From Acidobacteriota bacterium (GTDB lineage: Bacteria > Acidobacteriota > Terriglobia > Bryobacterales > Bryobacteraceae), in NCBI GenBank assembly GCA_018268935.1, contig JAFDVS010000024.1, positions 32,393 to 96,392 on the forward strand: DNA of 64,000 bases, read 5' to 3'. The first letter of the stretch is position 1. The number at the start of each line of letters is the position of its first letter. Shown here piece by piece: positions 32,537 to 43,100 of the stretch. The notes below the pieces were generated by a model. It saw only the letters and a list, made by a program, of their open reading frames with translations, made no database searches and was not told the DNA's origin. The translations under genes were made by a program, and so were the position numbers.

Positions 32537-35311
32537 CTATTGACCTTGCACCGTGCCGGTCACGGTCGTGCCCTCGCGCGGATTGAACACCGGGAACGTG
32601 ATGATATTGCTCACGTAGATATCCTGCGCGATGGTCAACTGCGTTGCCGGGTTTGTGGGGATATCCGAGTTCAATTCCAAATGCACTTCGTAAATGCCCA
32701 CCAACCCCGGAGCAAGCCCCGAATACAACACGTTGGCGGTCTTGGCGGCCGCTAGTGACGAAACGAACTCGTTCGGCCGGTTGATGCCCTCGTAGGTGTA
32801 CTTAAACCCGGTCGCCAGCGGGAACACCGCTTCTTGCGGATTCACCAATCCCAGGCCCGTAGCCAACACCACGATGGTCTCCCCCGGCAGCGCCGGATTG
32901 TCGATGGTCACGCGCGAACCGCCGCTGTTGGCGCAGCAGGTTTCCGAATTGGTAGCGGTCAAAATCACCTGTGCCGACTCGGCCACCTTGGTGGAAACCT
33001 TGATCCCGTTGCCTTCCGGGCCGGCCACCTTCGCTCGCAGGCGCAGACGGGTGAACACGCCGGCGGTGAAAGCTTCCACCTTCTCTTCCGGGTTAGCGTT
33101 GATCGCAGCCACCAGCCCGTTGAGAATGTTCTCCAGCGTATCGTTTTCTTTTACCGTGTAGCTGTACTCGCGATCTTCAATTACCACCACAGCCACATCC
33201 CCAGGATTCGCCGTTCCGTCCACCGATACAGTGGCCGTTGCATTGGAACTGAAGTGGGTCACGATCCCAGGCCGGGGGTCCGTTCCGTCTTCCGCCAGAA
33301 TCCCTGGATTCTGCGGGATGATCGGTACCGCAACCGCTGCCGTGCTCACCACTAAACCGCTCTTGCGCTTGATGCGGACATAGGCGCTGATGGAATTGGC
33401 ATCGTTCACTTCCCACGGAACCTGGGCGCGGATCTCTGTGGGCGAAACCATCAGAATCGGAGCGCGAATTCCATCGAAGTAGACCTGCACGCCGCCTAAC
33501 TCCTTGGGCAAGGGGTTGATCCCCTCCGGCGCCGATACCGTTTCATCCGACAGGTTGTCACCCAGGATCGTCACCAGCGTGCCCGGAGCGATCTTCGCCG
33601 CATCCTGGCCGCCGCTCAGCGTTGCGCCACCCGTCGTCGCCACCAAAGTGGCGGCATCGGAAAGTGTCGTGCTGTATGCAATACTGTTGCCTTCCGCTCC
33701 CGACACCCGCGACGTCAGCACCAGTGTATTGAACAGCAGGTTGGGCGTTGCGAAGATTTGCGGGTCACCGGCGCCGCTATTCGATGAGTTGATCTGCAGA
33801 ACCAGAGCGTTCACGATGTTCTCGAAACTATCGTCCTTCAGTACTTTGTATTTGTACTGGCGCTCTTTCTTGTTGTCCTCGGTCGCCGCCGAATCGCCGA
33901 TCTTCAGCGTTACTTCATCGTTCTCCTTCAGCGTGCCGCCGAACGTGATCGTTCCAATCGCGAATACATCCTTGCTGAACATATTCCGTACGCCCGTATA
34001 AGGCACATTGACTTCGCCCGGTGTGAACACCAGAATACGCCGCCGGAACGGATCGGAAACGTAAAGATTTTCACCATCCCAGGCCAGAGCCATCGGGGCC
34101 GCCACCGAATCGGAACTGGCGCGGCCTAGCGGGTTTGCACTGTCGGAAACCTGATTCAGGTTGCTCGCAATCTGGCCGACAATCACATCGGCCTTCTGGC
34201 CGTTGCGTGTCGGAATCGTGTTGTAAACGAGGATGCGGTCGTTGCCGCCATCTGCGATAAACAGGCGCTTCCCATCCGACAGCGCATAGCGCGGAAAATC
34301 CATCGTCGATTGGTAACAATCCGCAGGGTAGGTGGTGAAGTTATCTTTCGTCGTCCCACGGTCGGCGCAGAACCCCTTGGCGTTATTCGCGTCGCCCGAC
34401 TCCATATTCGGTTGGCCCACTACGACGTCGGCTGCCGCTCCATTGGAATCCGGAATGCTGTTCCAAATCAGAACCCGGTTGTACCCCAGGTCGCTCACAA
34501 AAAGCTTCGTTCCATCGCTCGATACCGACACAGGCGTCAACATCTTCTCCGCCTTCGGCTGGAAGCTGGACGCGCTCAGATCCTGCGGCGCGTGCGCCGT
34601 AAACGAAGACTGTCCCAGCACCACATCCGCCGGCTGGTAGTTCTGTGTCGGAATATTGCGCCAGATCAGCACCCGGTCGTTGGATGTATCGGCGACAAAC
34701 AGCTTGTTCCCCTGAATCCAGATTCCCTGCGGACCGCGCAGGCTTCGCTGTGTCGGCAACTGCCCGCCCTCGTTAGCCTTGCCTGTCGTAAAATCAGGCT
34801 GCCCCAGAACAATATCCGCCGGCTGGTTGTTCACCGTGGGAATACTGCGCCAGATCAGCACGCGGTTGTTGTCCGTATCGGCTACCGCGATAATCCGCCC
34901 ATCCGTCGCCACTGCCGTGGGGTGCTGCATCCCCCGCTGGCTCAGGTTCACTTCGTTCTTGCTGAAGTCCGCTTGTCCCAGGACCAGATCCGCTTTGCCT
35001 ACACACACCTGGCAGCGGACTTCCGAAATGGGGAGTTCCTGCGTCGGATCGGGCAATACACTGCGGATGTTGCGATAGATGAGAATACGGTTATTGCGCG
35101 GCAGCGCGGAAACGCGGTTGTCATCGACAACCACAAGCATCCCGTTCGCAAAAGCGATACCACTGGCGGCGCCAATCACCGCGTCGTCAGAGACGGGCTG
35201 TTGCGCTGTGAAAGTGCGCTGGCCGATTACAGCACGTGCCGCCATCCCGCTGAAAAAATCAGCGGCTGAACACAATCCGGCTATCAGGAGGGAACCTACG
35301 AAGACTCGCAT
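32537..35311 (-). CDS. Large secreted beta-propeller protein with a split TIGR03437 domain
   Basis: This 924-residue exported protein (signal 1-16) has five or six propeller-like repeats at about 30-430 built on a NRVLIWRSIP...ADIVLGQPDF unit. Residues 452-568 form module A (YKYKVLKDDSFENIVNALV, VSGAEGNSI). The Solibacter C-terminal domain TIGR03437 begins near 572 (GTLVTILGDNL, MVSPTEIRAQVPWEV), stops near 690, and resumes near 795 (GETIVVLATGLGLVNP to the end). The gap is filled by module B (YSYTVKENDTLENILNGLV, VAGPEGNGI), clearly a paralogue of module A. The role is unknown; extracellular adhesion or carbohydrate contact is likely. The stop is 8 bases from the convergent oxidoreductase stop. 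Confidence 0.85.
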   Translation of the reverse strand: MRVFVGSLLIAGLCSAADFFSGMAARAVIGQRTFTAQQPVSDDAVIGAASGIAFANGMLVVVDDNRVSALPRNNRILIYRNIRSVLPDPTQELPISEVRCQVCVGKADLVLGQADFSKNEVNLSQRGMQHPTAVATDGRIIAVADTDNNRVLIWRSIPTVNNQPADIVLGQPDFTTGKANEGGQLPTQRSLRGPQGIWIQGNKLFVADTSNDRVLIWRNIPTQNYQPADVVLGQSSFTAHAPQDLSASSFQPKAEKMLTPVSVSSDGTKLFVSDLGYNRVLIWNSIPDSNGAAADVVVGQPNMESGDANNAKGFCADRGTTKDNFTTYPADCYQSTMDFPRYALSDGKRLFIADGGNDRILVYNTIPTRNGQKADVIVGQIASNLNQVSDSANPLGRASSDSVAAPMALAWDGENLYVSDPFRRRILVFTPGEVNVPYTGVRNMFSKDVFAIGTITFGGTLKENDEVTLKIGDSAATEDNKKERQYKYKVLKDDSFENIVNALVLQINSSNSGAGDPQIFATPNLLFNTLVLTSRVSGAEGNSIAYSTTLSDAATLVATTGGATLSGGQDAAKIAPGTLVTILGDNLSDETVSAPEGINPLPKELGGVQVYFDGIRAPILMVSPTEIRAQVPWEVNDANSISAYVRIKRKSGLVVSTAAVAVPIIPQNPGILAEDGTDPRPGIVTHFSSNATATVSVDGTANPGDVAVVVIEDREYSYTVKENDTLENILNGLVAAINANPEEKVEAFTAGVFTRLRLRAKVAGPEGNGIKVSTKVAESAQVILTATNSETCCANSGGSRVTIDNPALPGETIVVLATGLGLVNPQEAVFPLATGFKYTYEGINRPNEFVSSLAAAKTANVLYSGLAPGLVGIYEVHLELNSDIPTNPATQLTIAQDIYVSNIITFPVFNPREGTTVTGTVQGQ

Positions 35312-35316
35312 GGAGA

Positions 35317-35345
35317 TTTAGTGCGTTAAAACCTTGATCACTAAA
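35317..35345. repeat. Inverted repeat in the leader of the beta-propeller gene
   Basis: TTTAGTG (35317-35323) and CACTAAA (35339-35345) form a perfect 7-base inverted repeat with a 15-base loop. On the minus strand it begins at the last base of the predicted -10 box and ends 5 bases before the ATG, so it could be an operator or a leader hairpin. Confidence 0.45.
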
Positions 35346-35353
35346 GTATAGCA
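35345..35353 (-). promoter_or_regulatory. Extended -10 promoter (TGC-TATACT) of the beta-propeller gene
   Basis: Minus-strand TGC-TATACT (35353-35345) is a strong extended -10 in the 91-base spacer between the protease stop and the propeller start. No -35 box is recognisable. Transcription would begin near 35338, inside the inverted repeat. The rest of the spacer is unremarkable. Confidence 0.5.
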
Positions 35354-35402
35354 ACGAGTGGGACGCGTTTCCTGCCGCCCCGGTTTCCCCAAATGACGCG
35401 AT

Positions 35403-37424
35403 TCACCGCCTGGTAACCGATAGCGTCCGCCACGACATGTTCCCCGCCTCGTCGAACGCCTGTACCGAGATCGTGTTCAATCCTACCACCAGCGGATAGT
35501 CGACGCGCCAGTCCGTCGTCCCTACGGCCCTGCCCGTCCGGTTTCCGTCACCCACATACAGTATTTCCTTCACCCCCACGTTGTCCGATGCCGTCCCGGA
35601 AATGCTGATCGACGCGTTGGCCGTTGTCACCGCCGATTGCAGCGGCGAAACCACGGTCAGCGTCGGCGCGCTTCGGTCAGCCGTGGCTGCGGGCGCTGTG
35701 TACTGCACGTCCAGCATTGCACTGGCTGTCTGCCCCGAAGCATTGGTCGCCGTCACCGTAATGCGGTTTGTGCCCGATTCCAGAGCAATCGCACTCGTGC
35801 TCCACGCCGGAGTTCCGGCAATTGCCCCGCCGCTTCCCCGCGAATTCGACCAGGCAATGCGGGTCACTGTGCCATCCGGCCCGGCCGTTCCGGAAAGCAC
35901 CACCGTCCCCCGGTCCGAGACGTAAGCCGCCGCTGTGGTCGGCGCCGCAATGCGCACAAATAGAGCCGGCTGCGCCGCGACAACCTCACGGGTGATCCGT
36001 ACCTGCTGCGTGACTCTAGCTTGGGCCGCATCGCTCGCTGTGATCGTGATCACGTTCTCTCCCGTCTGCAGGGCAATCCCGCTGATGGTCCAGGGCCGGT
36101 AGCCTTGCGCCGTGCCCGTGCCTCCACGATTGTTGGCCCAGGTCACCTGAATTGTCCCGTTGCCCCCAGTTGTTGTGCCCGATAAATCCGCCGCCGCGGC
36201 CGTGGTCGTCGAAGCCGCTGGGTTTACCGCCAGTTGCAGCGTGGCTGCTGCGCTCGTTGTCCCCGACCCCGTGGCATACAATTCTCGAATCGCAGCAATG
36301 TCCTCCGCATTCAATTGCGACACTTTCCTGTAGTAGGGATACATCACAGCGTTCGGATTGTCACTGTGCCCCAATCCCAGTGCATGCCCCAGTTCATGCA
36401 GCACTACGCTGAACAGGTCCATACCCGCCCCCACTTGCCAGGACTCGTCGTCATCCAGATGCAAATCCCCCGCAATCGACTCCGGGTTGGGTGGCGCCGG
36501 AAAAAATGTATGGGCCAGTGTCTTCCCTGGCCCGTCAAACGGATAGCCGTCCCCGTGCTCCTTTGCGCCGAACAAAATGTTCACCGTGCGCATGTCCTTC
36601 GCCGACGCCGCCGGCTTGAATTTCAGTTGTACGTAATTCCCCCACTCCTGCATCGCCCGCAGAATCTCACTCCTCGTCTGCTCCGGTGAGATCCGCCCCG
36701 TGTACGACGAAAAGTAGTACCCTAATTCCGCACTGGCCTTCCCGGCGCCGTCCCACCCCTCTCCCACCTTCGCCACAATCTGTCCGATCGTTCCGGCCTC
36801 CGTCAGTGGCCCCGGACATCCCTCCACCGGCATGTGCCCCAGAATCTCCGGTGAACCGGGAAACAGATAAGCCGTCTCATCCCAGTTCGCCAGCCGCGCT
36901 AATCGCCGCCCCGGTCCGCTGATGATGCGCTGTGTGGGCAACAAATCCGGATTCTCCGCCAGATCCAATCCTTCTTCCCTTACAATTGTCAAAATATCCG
37001 AGCCGGTAACATCACTATAAAATTCCACTAATATCGATTCATTTTCTTCCGAATCAAAAACTCCCCGATCGGTTAGCACTGGGCTCAGTTTCTGCTCCGG
37101 ACGCAGCCGGCCCACCCATTCGAGACCAATCTCTTCAAGCGGCGCCGTCTCCGGCACCGACGCCACCAGTCCACGCTCGGGTAGGAACTGCAGCACACGG
37201 ATGGATCGTGCCTCCAATTGCCCCCGCTCTACTGCTGTGGGTGTTGTGGGATACACCAGCAGCATATGCCACCGGTCCGCCGACACCCTTTTCGACGCCG
37301 CCACTGACGCTCGCGGCTGCTCTCCTGCCTTGGTTTTGAGGAATAGGCCAGGCTGTGCCTTCGCCACACCCCACCCCATCGCCAGGGTCAGGGTTACGAG
37401 GCGAAATCCTCTTTGGAATTTCAT
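35403..37424 (-). CDS. Secreted matrixin-type zinc metalloprotease with C-terminal Ig-like repeats
   Basis: The 673-residue protein has a signal peptide (about 1-23), a pro-region to about 220, and a metzincin catalytic domain with the zinc motif HELGHALGLGH (343-353) and a Met-turn around VMYPYY (360-365), the matrixin pattern. VEGCPGPLTEAG (about 200-211) in the pro-region has a lone Cys that might block zinc as in MMP cysteine switches; this is speculative. From about 390 to the end there are three related beta-sandwich repeats (GIALQTGENVITITA, AIALESGTNRITVTA, PLVVGLNTISVQA) probably for substrate or surface binding. It is encoded 91 bases upstream of the propeller gene on the same strand. 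Confidence 0.88.
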   Translation of the reverse strand: MKFQRGFRLVTLTLAMGWGVAKAQPGLFLKTKAGEQPRASVAASKRVSADRWHMLLVYPTTPTAVERGQLEARSIRVLQFLPERGLVASVPETAPLEEIGLEWVGRLRPEQKLSPVLTDRGVFDSEENESILVEFYSDVTGSDILTIVREEGLDLAENPDLLPTQRIISGPGRRLARLANWDETAYLFPGSPEILGHMPVEGCPGPLTEAGTIGQIVAKVGEGWDGAGKASAELGYYFSSYTGRISPEQTRSEILRAMQEWGNYVQLKFKPAASAKDMRTVNILFGAKEHGDGYPFDGPGKTLAHTFFPAPPNPESIAGDLHLDDDESWQVGAGMDLFSVVLHELGHALGLGHSDNPNAVMYPYYRKVSQLNAEDIAAIRELYATGSGTTSAAATLQLAVNPAASTTTAAAADLSGTTTGGNGTIQVTWANNRGGTGTAQGYRPWTISGIALQTGENVITITASDAAQARVTQQVRITREVVAAQPALFVRIAAPTTAAAYVSDRGTVVLSGTAGPDGTVTRIAWSNSRGSGGAIAGTPAWSTSAIALESGTNRITVTATNASGQTASAMLDVQYTAPAATADRSAPTLTVVSPLQSAVTTANASISISGTASDNVGVKEILYVGDGNRTGRAVGTTDWRVDYPLVVGLNTISVQAFDEAGNMSWRTLSVTRR

Positions 37425-37517
37425 GTCTACACAAAACTCATCGAGTCAGTTGGAGAATTCTGTGAGAAATGCGCCACTAATATTCCGGAACGCAAGATCG
37501 CGTCCGGGAGAACCCAC

Positions 37518-40154
37518 ATGTGGCGATTGCCCTTGTTTTTGCTGCTTTTCGCCGCGCTTTCGCCAGCTCAGACTTCCTACCTGATCGAAACTGCGGCTGG
37601 CAGCGACGCCACCGCCAACGCTCTTCCCTTCGACGACCCCCGCGGCATTGCCGTCGATCCCTCGGGCAATGTCTTCCTCTCCGATACCGCCCGCCATCGC
37701 GTCATCCGCATTGCCGTCTCCGGTGAGATGAGCGTCGTCGCAGGCACCGGAAAACCCGGCTTCTCCGGTGACGGCGGCCCCGCTGACTCCGCTGAACTCA
37801 ATCAACCCTATGGACTTGCGCTCGATAGCCTGGGCAATCTTTACATCGCCGACCTGCAGAATGCCCGAGTCCGCAAAGTCGATCTCGCCGGCCGCATCGT
37901 CACCGTCGCAGGCGGCGGCGCGAACTCCGTCACCTCCGGCCTCGAGGCCACCGCCGTCGCTCTCAAAGCGCCCCGCAATGTCGCCGTCGACTCCGCCGGC
38001 AGCCTGTTTATCTCCGATTTTCTCGATCATCGTGTCTTGCGCGTCGCCCTCTCCACCCGTGTTTCCGTCCTTGCCGGCACTGGTTCTCCCGGCGCGGCGC
38101 TCGATTCCGTGATTGCCACAGCCGGTACTCTGTCTTACCCCGCTGGTCTACACATCACCCCATCCGGCGAGGTCTATGTCGCAGACAGCGGGAACCACGC
38201 TATTCGCAGGGTCACCGGAAGCATCATGACGCGTATCCCCATTCAGGATAGTGCCGCCTTCGTCCACCTCCCGGTGGGGGTATGTTTCGACCCATCGGGT
38301 AATCTCTACATCGCCAGTACGGGCTTTGACCAGGTGGTGCAGGTGAACCGTTCCGGCGTTCCCAGCGTGCTGACACATGAAGTCCGCGACATCGCCTGCG
38401 ACGGCACCGGCAATACTTTCGTCGTCTCCCCTAACTCTGCCCGCCGGCTTACTTCCGACGGCAAGAACCTAACCATCGCCGGCGCTGCTGTTCGATTCCG
38501 GGGAGAAGGAAGTTCTGCTACTACCGCTCTGCTCAACAGCCCGATGGATGTGAAGACGGATGCATCCGGCGCCATCTACATCGCCGACACCGCCAACCAT
38601 CGAATACGAAAGATCTCCGCGGGTATCATCACCACCATCGCCGGGGACGGCGATGCCGGTTTCTCCGGTGACAATGGGCCTGCCGCCACCGCCCGGCTAT
38701 TCCGCCCACAAGGCATCGCCATCGATGCCGCAGGCAACGTCTTTATCGCAGACACGCAGAACCATAGGGTTCGCAGGATTTCGGCAAACGGCAGGATTGC
38801 CACTATCGCCGGCACCGGCGTCCCCGGCTTCAATGGCGATTCGCAACTTGCCTCCGAAGCCCAGCTCCACACCCCCAGCGCTGTCGCGGTGGATGCGAAT
38901 GGAGTCCTTTACATCGCCGATACCGGCAACCACCGCATACGCCGGCTTACTGCGAGCGGCTATCTCCTCACCATTGCCGGCACTTCCGGGCGCGGCTTTT
39001 CCGGCGACGGAGAAGCAGCCCTCAGCGCCCGCCTGGACACACCGGTCGGCCTGGTGTTCGACACCAGCGGAAACCTCTTCATCGCCGATCAGGGCAACCG
39101 GCGCATCCGCCGCATTTCCCCCTTGGGGACGATGTCGACAGTCTTGGCGAATGCTGGTCTACCCACCGGGCTGGCGATCGATCCGCAGGGCAGCCTCGTC
39201 TATTCCGATGCCGCCACAAACACAGTATTGGCCTCGGAAAACGGCGCCACACCACGCCTGATTGCCGGGAGAGGGGAACGCGGCTTCTCGGGCGATGGAG
39301 AGGCAGCTAGAGATGCCAGACTCGACGGTCCCTCCGGCCTCGCCATCGACAAGCAGGGCAACCTTTACATCGCCGACCGCAACAACCACCGCATCCGCAA
39401 AGTGAGCGCCGTGCAAATTGCCCCCCCATCGCTGCCACCGCCGGTGGTTGAGGAAGCCGAGATGCGCCTCTGGCACGGCGCTATTCTCGAAGCCACGGCG
39501 ATTGCTCCCGGAATGCTCCTTACCCTCCAGGGCACGGGAATCGGCCCACCTTCGCCCATGTCCGGAACCGTTGCCGCCAACGGAGCTCTTGCCGCCACCC
39601 TCGGCGATACGCAGGTGCGCATCGATGGAAAACCTGCTCCCATCCTCTACGCCCAGGAAAACCTCATCAACGTGCAGGCCCCTTATTCCATCGGCAGTTC
39701 GTCCACGGTCAACGTGGAAGTGCTCCGCGCCGGAAAAACACGGGCCAAAATCACCGTTGCCGTGAAAGCATATGTGCCCGGTATTTTCACCGCCGGAAGC
39801 GGCGCAGGCCCGGCCAACGCGCTGAATGAGGATCTCACCGTCAACCAGTCCGGCAACCGTGCTGCCCGTGGTGCGCTTCTGACCTTCTACGCCACCGGCG
39901 ATGGCCTCACCGAGCCAGCCCTGATCGAAGGAAAACTCGCTGATCCGCCGTATCCCGCCCCCATCGCCCCGCTGGCCGTTACCATCGACGGGCGTCCCGC
40001 CGAGATCACCGCCATCGGTTCAGCCGTCACCAGTCCCGGCGTGCTGCAAGTGACCGTGCGAGTCCCACAGCAAGCCGCCTCCGGACCCGCCGCCCTCGTT
40101 CTCACCGTGGGCGGCGTTCCCAGTCAAGCCGGTGTCACCGTCTTCGTGCGTTGA
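37518..40154 (+). CDS. Secreted NHL-repeat protein with C-terminal TIGR03437 domain
   Basis: ATG 37518 with a GGGAG site 7 bases upstream gives 878 residues and a signal peptide ending at about 18. Around ten NHL repeats follow (about 30-640), each with a GNLYIADxxNHRIRK strand and a GFSGDGGPA loop; they should fold into one or two beta-propellers. The end (about 660-878) is an uninterrupted TIGR03437 domain (APGMLLTLQGTGIG, LINVQAPYSIG, VTVRVPQQAASG), useful as a comparison for the split domain in the 32537-35311 gene. Probable extracellular binding protein of unknown ligand. It diverges from the metalloprotease; a TAATAT at 37478-37483 is a weak -10 candidate. The stop lies 3 bases from the convergent TonB gene. 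Confidence 0.88.
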   Translation: MWRLPLFLLLFAALSPAQTSYLIETAAGSDATANALPFDDPRGIAVDPSGNVFLSDTARHRVIRIAVSGEMSVVAGTGKPGFSGDGGPADSAELNQPYGLALDSLGNLYIADLQNARVRKVDLAGRIVTVAGGGANSVTSGLEATAVALKAPRNVAVDSAGSLFISDFLDHRVLRVALSTRVSVLAGTGSPGAALDSVIATAGTLSYPAGLHITPSGEVYVADSGNHAIRRVTGSIMTRIPIQDSAAFVHLPVGVCFDPSGNLYIASTGFDQVVQVNRSGVPSVLTHEVRDIACDGTGNTFVVSPNSARRLTSDGKNLTIAGAAVRFRGEGSSATTALLNSPMDVKTDASGAIYIADTANHRIRKISAGIITTIAGDGDAGFSGDNGPAATARLFRPQGIAIDAAGNVFIADTQNHRVRRISANGRIATIAGTGVPGFNGDSQLASEAQLHTPSAVAVDANGVLYIADTGNHRIRRLTASGYLLTIAGTSGRGFSGDGEAALSARLDTPVGLVFDTSGNLFIADQGNRRIRRISPLGTMSTVLANAGLPTGLAIDPQGSLVYSDAATNTVLASENGATPRLIAGRGERGFSGDGEAARDARLDGPSGLAIDKQGNLYIADRNNHRIRKVSAVQIAPPSLPPPVVEEAEMRLWHGAILEATAIAPGMLLTLQGTGIGPPSPMSGTVAANGALAATLGDTQVRIDGKPAPILYAQENLINVQAPYSIGSSSTVNVEVLRAGKTRAKITVAVKAYVPGIFTAGSGAGPANALNEDLTVNQSGNRAARGALLTFYATGDGLTEPALIEGKLADPPYPAPIAPLAVTIDGRPAEITAIGSAVTSPGVLQVTVRVPQQAASGPAALVLTVGGVPSQAGVTVFVR

Positions 40155-40157
40155 AGT

Positions 40158-43100
40158 CTACCAGTAGACCTTCAGGCCCAACTGCATCTGCCGCGGATCG
40201 TTCGCCTGATTCGTCACAATACCGAAGTTCCCTGCGTTGAGGCTCGTGCTGCCTGTGCCGAAAATAGTGCGGTTGAAGATATTGAATCCCTCCCCGCGCA
40301 GATCCAGCCGGATCGACTCCGTGATGTTGAAGGTCTTCGCCAGGCTCACGTTCTCAGACAATCCCCAGAACGAGCGCACCTTCGGGTTGTACCGGGTAGC
40401 ATTGCCGAAATCCACCGGCTGCACAGGAAATGCGCTGGCCGGCTTCAGGAAGCGGTCCACGTTGGGATCGAACTTCGCGCCCGCGATGGGAGCGCGCCAT
40501 CCATCGTAAGTGTCCACCACCGGGCGGGTGCCGGCGTTGAAGATGTTCAGCGGATTGTTCCGCGCCAGCGCGATTGGATTGCCGCTGTTGTAAATCTGAA
40601 TCGCCGACAGGCGCCACCCGCCGATCAACTGATTCAGGAACCCGCCGCTCGCCCAGCGCTGCCCCTTGCCAAAGGGCAGATTCCACAAATTGGCGAACTT
40701 GATGGTGTGCGTCGAATCGTACTGTCCGATGGACTTCTCCAAGCCCCGGTTGTAGTGATCCATGGCGCCGTTCGGAGAGGTGGCGAAGTAGGTGTCCGAG
40801 TCCGTAATCAGCTTCGACAACACATAGCTCCATTGGAACGTCAGATCCTTCGAGAACCGGCGGTCCGCTTTGATCACCATCGCGTGATAGGAGGAGTGCC
40901 CGCTTTTGTCACCATTCTGCACGCCGGTGATGATGCCGTTGTACTGCGGATACGGCCGCAGCGATTGGTTCACCGTGCGCAGCAGCGCCGTCCCAAAGCT
41001 CGGATAGGGCAACCCGAAGCCTGCGCCGCGAGCCGTCGCCGAATTAATATCCGAACGCAGCACCGTTTGTGCCTGCGCCACGCCCAGCCGGCTCACCACC
41101 TGCTGGTAGACAGCCGTCGGAACCTGGTTCAGCACCAGCAACGCCGTCTGCAAATGCGAGCCTACCGTGGCGTTATAGCCAACTTCCAACACCGTGTTGC
41201 TCGCCATCTGGCGCTGCATCGTGAACGTCCAGAACAAATTCTCCGGAGCCCTCGTCGCTTCCTGCCCCTGCCAGTAATCCACCGTGTTCCCATTGGAGAA
41301 CGCCGGGTCGATAGCAGGCGGCAGCTTGTAGGCCGGCAGCCCTTCATCCAGCTTGAACGTCGGTGTCAAACCCTGCGTCGTGTTCTCGAACACATACTGC
41401 CCGATAAAGCCGGCGAAGTGCCCGCTGCCCTGCACCGCCGTCACGCGCGAGAAGGAGCGCCCAAACGCCGTGCGGAAGGTCGTCTTGTTGTCCGGCGTGT
41501 ATGCCAGTCCGATACGCGGCCCAAAGCCCATGTGCCAGCCGGGCACCAACGAGCGTTTGTTCTCACGCCCTGGTCCGAAGCCTGCAAACCACAGCGCGCC
41601 CGGCCGTCCATCCGCGCCCGGATTCGGACGGTCCGGATTGAAATCCGAATACTCGTCTTTTTTGTTCGTCGGCGGCAGCGTGTTGTCATACCGCAATCCG
41701 AAATTCAATGTCAGCTTCCGCGTAATGCGCCAATCGTCCTGCGCGTAGAACCCGAAGTAACGATACTTCTGTGTCACCGCGCGAATGGTTTCCGTCCGGC
41801 CTAGAACCGCATCGCCCAAAAGGAACGACGCGAACGAACTGCCGCCGCTAGCTGGGAACGAAGTCGATCCGGGAACGCTCGTGCTCAGAAAACTGAAATC
41901 TCCGCGCCCCGCGATATCCTGCTGCCCGAATCCATCGGCATTCTGATTCTGATGCTGGAATCCGAACTTGAACGTGTGCTTGCCCTTTACGTAGCTCAGG
42001 TCATCCTTCAATCCCCAACCCGGCTGTTCCGTGCCGTTGTAGCTCGCCGAGCCCCAGCCGGTGTATTCCGTGAAGTTGATCGTCGGGAAGTTCTGGTTGC
42101 AGTCCACCACGTTCTTGATGCAAACCTTGCTCTTCCAGTCCTTGTCCACATTGGCCGAATAGCTGTTCTTGATGAAGCCGTTCCAGGCCAGCGAGAAGTG
42201 GTTCACCATGCTCGCCGAAACCGTATAGTCGTGCGTCACACGGAAAGCATCCGTATCCCAAGCCTGAATCTGTCCGTTCCATAGCGGCTGCGGCAATCCC
42301 GGTGCGCCTGCCGGACCCGGCGTACCGCGGTAGGTGGTCATGTTCCACAGGAACCCGAGGCGCTGTTTGCTGCCAATGACCTGGTCCGCCTTCAAGCTGT
42401 ACTTGTCGGTGGGCGTGACCATCGTGCCGCCGCTCACCAGGTAGTTGTTGCGCACGTAATTGCTCGTGCCTGCCCCAAATCCACGATTCGGCGCAATCGA
42501 AGATCCGAATCCGGCAATCGCCGAAGCCGTCGTCGCAAACCGGCTTACCGGAATCTGGTTGCCCGGGAATGCATCGCGAACGGAACCCGTACCAGCAGGA
42601 TTTGCCCGCGTCGTCGAAGGATCGTACACCGCGATCGCCCGGTTGTTCTGGTCGACCCAATTACGGAAATCCCCGCGGTACATTTCCGGAGTAGGCACCG
42701 AGAGAATGGTGTCATTGGCGCCTACACGGTTGCGGAATCCTTCATAAGAGAAGAAGAAAAATGTCTTGTTGCGGCCGTCGTACAACTTCGGCACGTACAG
42801 CGGGCCGGCCACCGTAAACCCGAAATCGTTCTGCCGGTACACCGAGCGCTTCGCCGCAAAGAAGCCGCGCGAGTCCAGCGCGTCATTGCGCAGGAAGTCA
42901 TACGCCGACCCATGGAAATTGTTCGTCCCCGACTTTGAAGCGAACGACATCACGCCGCCGCCTGCCTGCCCGAACTCCGCCTTGAACCCGTTCGTGTCCA
43001 CACTGAACTCCGTCAACGCTTCCACCGACGGCGTGTTCAATGCCGCTTCCGCTGTATCGCCGGAACGGTTCGTGCCGACGCTATGCCCATCGAGCGTGGC

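Noticed and set aside
37560..39420. Recurring GGCGAC/GATGG motifs as a DNA repeat or CRISPR-like array
   Set aside because: The periodicity is that of NHL protein repeats, the units vary at codon third positions, and no fixed spacer exists.
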